Source: a bacterium (GTDB lineage: Bacteria > Acidobacteriota > Polarisedimenticolia > Polarisedimenticolales > Polarisedimenticolaceae). From it: 64,000 nucleotides of DNA. Both the position numbers and the translations under genes were made by a program. Location: NCBI GenBank assembly GCA_024226515.1, contig JAAELQ010000116.1, positions 372,001 to 436,000 on the forward strand. Direction: 5' to 3'. A model generated the notes under the pieces. That model was not told the DNA's origin. It searched no databases and was given only the letters and a program-made list of their open reading frames with translations. Of this stretch, positions 61,944 through 64,000 are shown in pieces (the stretch's first letter is position 1; every line of letters begins with the position of its first letter).

Positions 61944-62448
61944 GCTTGTCTCCCTCGTCGTCGGGCCCGTAGCGCCAGTCGCAGTGCAGGGACGCCGCAT
62001 CCGGTTCCATTCTCAGCGGAACGCGCATCCAGTCGAAGTGTCGGTGCACCGGGGCGCGACAGACGTGGTGACACAGCGCCTGGCCGCCCTCGCGATGGAA
62101 GCGGCACTCGGGCACCGCGAGCGTCCGTTTACCGGTGTGCCGGATCGGACCGGTGAGGAACGAGAACGCCGTGGGCGTCGCCAGCGCGAACAGCCGCGTC
62201 GTGGAGCGCGGGAACCAGCCGCCCATCGTGCGGAAGATCCACACCATCAGCCGTCCGAACAGCACCGCGCGAAATACGGCGTCGTCGGCCTCGGTGCGGC
62301 GTTCGACGGAAAGATGCTCGAGACCCCACTGCAGCTCCGCGACGAACCCGGCGTAGCCGGGCCTGTCCGACCTCCAGCCGCTGACGGCGGTGTAGGCGCG
62401 GCGGAGTCGTCCGATCTGCCAGCGACCGAACCAGGATTCCGCGCTCAA
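61933..62448 (-). CDS. DWARF27-like (DUF4033) carotenoid isomerase homologue
   Basis: The 171-residue protein matches the plant D27/DUF4033 pattern read by eye: YAGFVAELQWGLEH, then FP...TRLFALATPTAFSFLTGP. The Cys-rich C-terminus is CRFHREGGQALCHHVCRAPVHRHF, PLRMEPDAASLHCDWRYG, with Cys at 115, 126, 130 and 156. D27 is a beta-carotene isomerase and its DUF4033 Cys set is thought to hold iron. The gene overlaps both neighbours (4 nt with the TPR regulator, 11 nt with the FAD enzyme), so it is in one operon with them. Confidence 0.8.
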   Translation of the reverse strand: MSAESWFGRWQIGRLRRAYTAVSGWRSDRPGYAGFVAELQWGLEHLSVERRTEADDAVFRAVLFGRLMVWIFRTMGGWFPRSTTRLFALATPTAFSFLTGPIRHTGKRTLAVPECRFHREGGQALCHHVCRAPVHRHFDWMRVPLRMEPDAASLHCDWRYGPDDEGDKHDR

Positions 62449-64000
62449 TGTGACCTCCCGTTCTCGAGTCCCGCTATCGTACGCCGAGCCGCCAGCTCTA
62501 CGGGGATCAAACCGCTCTGCGCCGCGCCGGCCTCGGCGCGCCCGGCCGCGCGCAGCGCGCTCGCGCGGCGGCCCGCCGCCGCGGCGACCATCGCACCCGC
62601 CAGCTCCGCGGCCGGCTTCGCGACCGACTGCAAACGGGCGAGCCCTCGCAGGGCCCGTCGAATGGCGACGAGAGCGCGTCGCGCCTCGTCATCGCCCGCG
62701 GCCGACAGCTCCCCCAACGTCTCGGCGCACCACAGCAGCGGCAGGGTGAGGTAGTACACGGCGGGCGGTCGCTCGCGCGCGGTCGCGGCCGCCGACAGCG
62801 CCGCGTCCCGGGCCCGCGCTCGATCGCCGAGGCCGTTCCAGGCCGCCGCGAGGACGCCGTGGAGGAAGATGCGCTCGGCGAAGGAGAGCTTCTCCGACAG
62901 CACGTCCTCCGCGGCCTTCGCGCGCGAGGCGTCCGGCGCGTCCAGCAACAGGTCGAGGGCGACCAGTCCGCCGGCGCACCAGGCCTGATTCTGCGCGACG
63001 CCCGTCGGGAAGACCGAGACGCGCAATCGCTCGAGCACGTCGGCGAGAGCGCCCGTGTTTCCCCGATGCAGGTGCAGCATCTCCTCGATCGCGAGACAAC
63101 CCTCCCAGCGAAACCCGTCTCCGGCCTCGTCGAACATTTGGATAGCGCGCGTGACGTTGCTCTCGACCTCGTCCCATTCGCCCTGGCCGTGGTGGTACAC
63201 GGCGAGCAGCTCGTGAACGAATGCGATCGTCGCCGACTGTCCGGCGTTCGCCGCCGCTGCAATCGCCAGTCGCGAGTAGTAACGCGCCAGCCGGTTGATG
63301 CCGGCGATTCCCGCGATGACCGCGACCCCGGCGTATCCCTCGGCCGTCTCGCTCCGGCCGCCGCCGCGCTCGGCGAGGTTCAGGTTCGACACGATCCCGT
63401 AGAGCGACCACAGCGGGTCGGAGTTGAAGAACCCGTACTCGGCGCGATGACTGAACAGGGCCGCCGCCTGCAGCAGGCGTTCGCGCTCGGCATCCGTCGC
63501 CGCGACCGGCGCTCCGCCGCGAAGCCGGTGCCACGCCTGGCGCAGGAACTGTCCGGCCAGAGACAGGGCCAGCGCCGGACGCGACCGTGCGACGAACATG
63601 GACCGGAGCTCGAGTGCCCGGTCGACCTCGCTCGCGCAGCCCTCGTAGTCCGCCAGCTTCAGCCGCGCCGTGGCCAGGCCCGAGTGCCAGTGCGCGCGGC
63701 GACCGTCGTCGACACCGGCGCCGATGCGTATCGCTTCCTCGAAGTGCAGCACGGCCTCGTGGTTGGCGAAGCTGCGCAACGCCTGTTCTCCGGCCAGCTC
63801 CAGGTAGTGGATCGAGCGCTCCACGTCGCCGGCCGCGACCCAGTGGTGCGCCAGCGGACCGAGGAACGGCGTCGTATCCGCCGCGTGACGCGCCTCGATC
63901 CAGCGCGCGACCGAACGGTGCAGCCCGGCGCGCTGGGCAAAGCTCAGCAGGTTGTAAGCCACCTGCTGCAGCACGACGTGACGGAAGCGATGCGTCGGGT
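62445..64000 (-). CDS. C-terminal part of a large TPR-containing regulator (AAA+/cyclase type), cut by window edge
   Basis: The frame runs off the right edge; in-frame codons (FRHVVLQQVAYNLLSFAQRAGLHR) precede the first possible internal start, so the true start lies outside the window. The visible 510-odd residues are alpha-helical TPR-like repeats (LELAGEQALRSFANHEAVLHFEEAIRIG and similar). The FRHxxLQQVAY entry is typical of the region after the AAA+ ATPase in class III adenylate-cyclase or LuxR-like regulators. The N-terminal catalytic or DNA-binding part is not in the window. It overlaps the D27-like gene by 4 nt. Confidence 0.75.
   Translation of the reverse strand, partial: PTHRFRHVVLQQVAYNLLSFAQRAGLHRSVARWIEARHAADTTPFLGPLAHHWVAAGDVERSIHYLELAGEQALRSFANHEAVLHFEEAIRIGAGVDDGRRAHWHSGLATARLKLADYEGCASEVDRALELRSMFVARSRPALALSLAGQFLRQAWHRLRGGAPVAATDAERERLLQAAALFSHRAEYGFFNSDPLWSLYGIVSNLNLAERGGGRSETAEGYAGVAVIAGIAGINRLARYYSRLAIAAAANAGQSATIAFVHELLAVYHHGQGEWDEVESNVTRAIQMFDEAGDGFRWEGCLAIEEMLHLHRGNTGALADVLERLRVSVFPTGVAQNQAWCAGGLVALDLLLDAPDASRAKAAEDVLSEKLSFAERIFLHGVLAAAWNGLGDRARARDAALSAAATARERPPAVYYLTLPLLWCAETLGELSAAGDDEARRALVAIRRALRGLARLQSVAKPAAELAGAMVAAAAGRRASALRAAGRAEAGAAQSGLIPVELAARRTIAGLENGRSH

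Overview
The window is GC-rich DNA from a Gram-negative, flagellated bacterium. Flagellar transcription follows the sigma54/sigma28 cascade of polar flagellates. The secreted proteins carry Myxococcus-type cysteine-rich (DUF4215) repeats, thrombospondin type 3 repeats and a MauG-like cytochrome. Together this suggests a deltaproteobacterial-grade lineage (Myxococcota, Desulfobacterota or Binatota type), but no rRNA or tRNA is present to fix the taxonomy.

Layout. (1) 1-13.5 kb is a flagellar locus: flgB-flgC-fliE-fliF-fliG(-fliH), a TPR protein/histidine kinase/NtrC-type regulator operon, a FlrA/FleQ-type sigma54 activator, and fliC-flaG-fliD-fliS-fliT-like. Promoters can be read directly: sigma54 elements before flgB and probably before the TPR/kinase/regulator operon, a full-consensus sigma28 element before fliC, and sigma70-like elements before the FlrA-type gene. 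This gives a three-tier cascade. (2) 13.5-19 kb is a cyclic-di-GMP and switch-protein block: PilZ, HDOD-GGDEF, a DnaJ-PilZ fusion, a pseudo-receiver/PP2C phosphatase and FHA-GGDEF. (3) 19-25 kb holds a glycosyltransferase-like protein, a PAPS sulfotransferase, and a porin/PstS-like protein/hybrid kinase operon. (4) 25-47.5 kb is a mixed envelope and secreted region: a MerR regulator with its operator and target gene, TonB-like and FadL-like proteins, a Kazal/DUF4215 lipoprotein, a di-haem cytochrome, a cNMP-binding protein, a PQQ-type propeller, a 1596-residue TSP3/DUF1566 protein flanked by an imperfect direct repeat, a VWA protein, a DASS transporter and HEAT/zinc-ribbon membrane proteins. 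(5) 47.6-50.6 kb is a BlaI repressor with its operator, a BlaR1-type M56 peptidase fused to a lytic transglycosylase domain, and a glycosidase-like secreted protein. (6) 50.7-53.7 kb has an alpha/beta hydrolase and a bPH2 (YdbS/YdbT) pair. (7) 53.8-64 kb has two convergent operons, each with a ~700-residue FAD-dependent oxidoreductase paralogue. One also has an acetoacetate-decarboxylase-like protein and a secreted TSP3/VCBS protein. The other has a DWARF27-like (DUF4033) carotenoid isomerase homologue and the C-terminal part of a large TPR regulator cut by the window edge.

The strongest candidates for undescribed biology are the D27/FAD-oxidoreductase/ADC-like neighbourhood, the BlaI-(BlaR1-transglycosylase) module, the DnaJ-PilZ fusion and the fully degenerate receiver on a PP2C phosphatase. 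All function calls come from reading motifs by eye; no database search was run.
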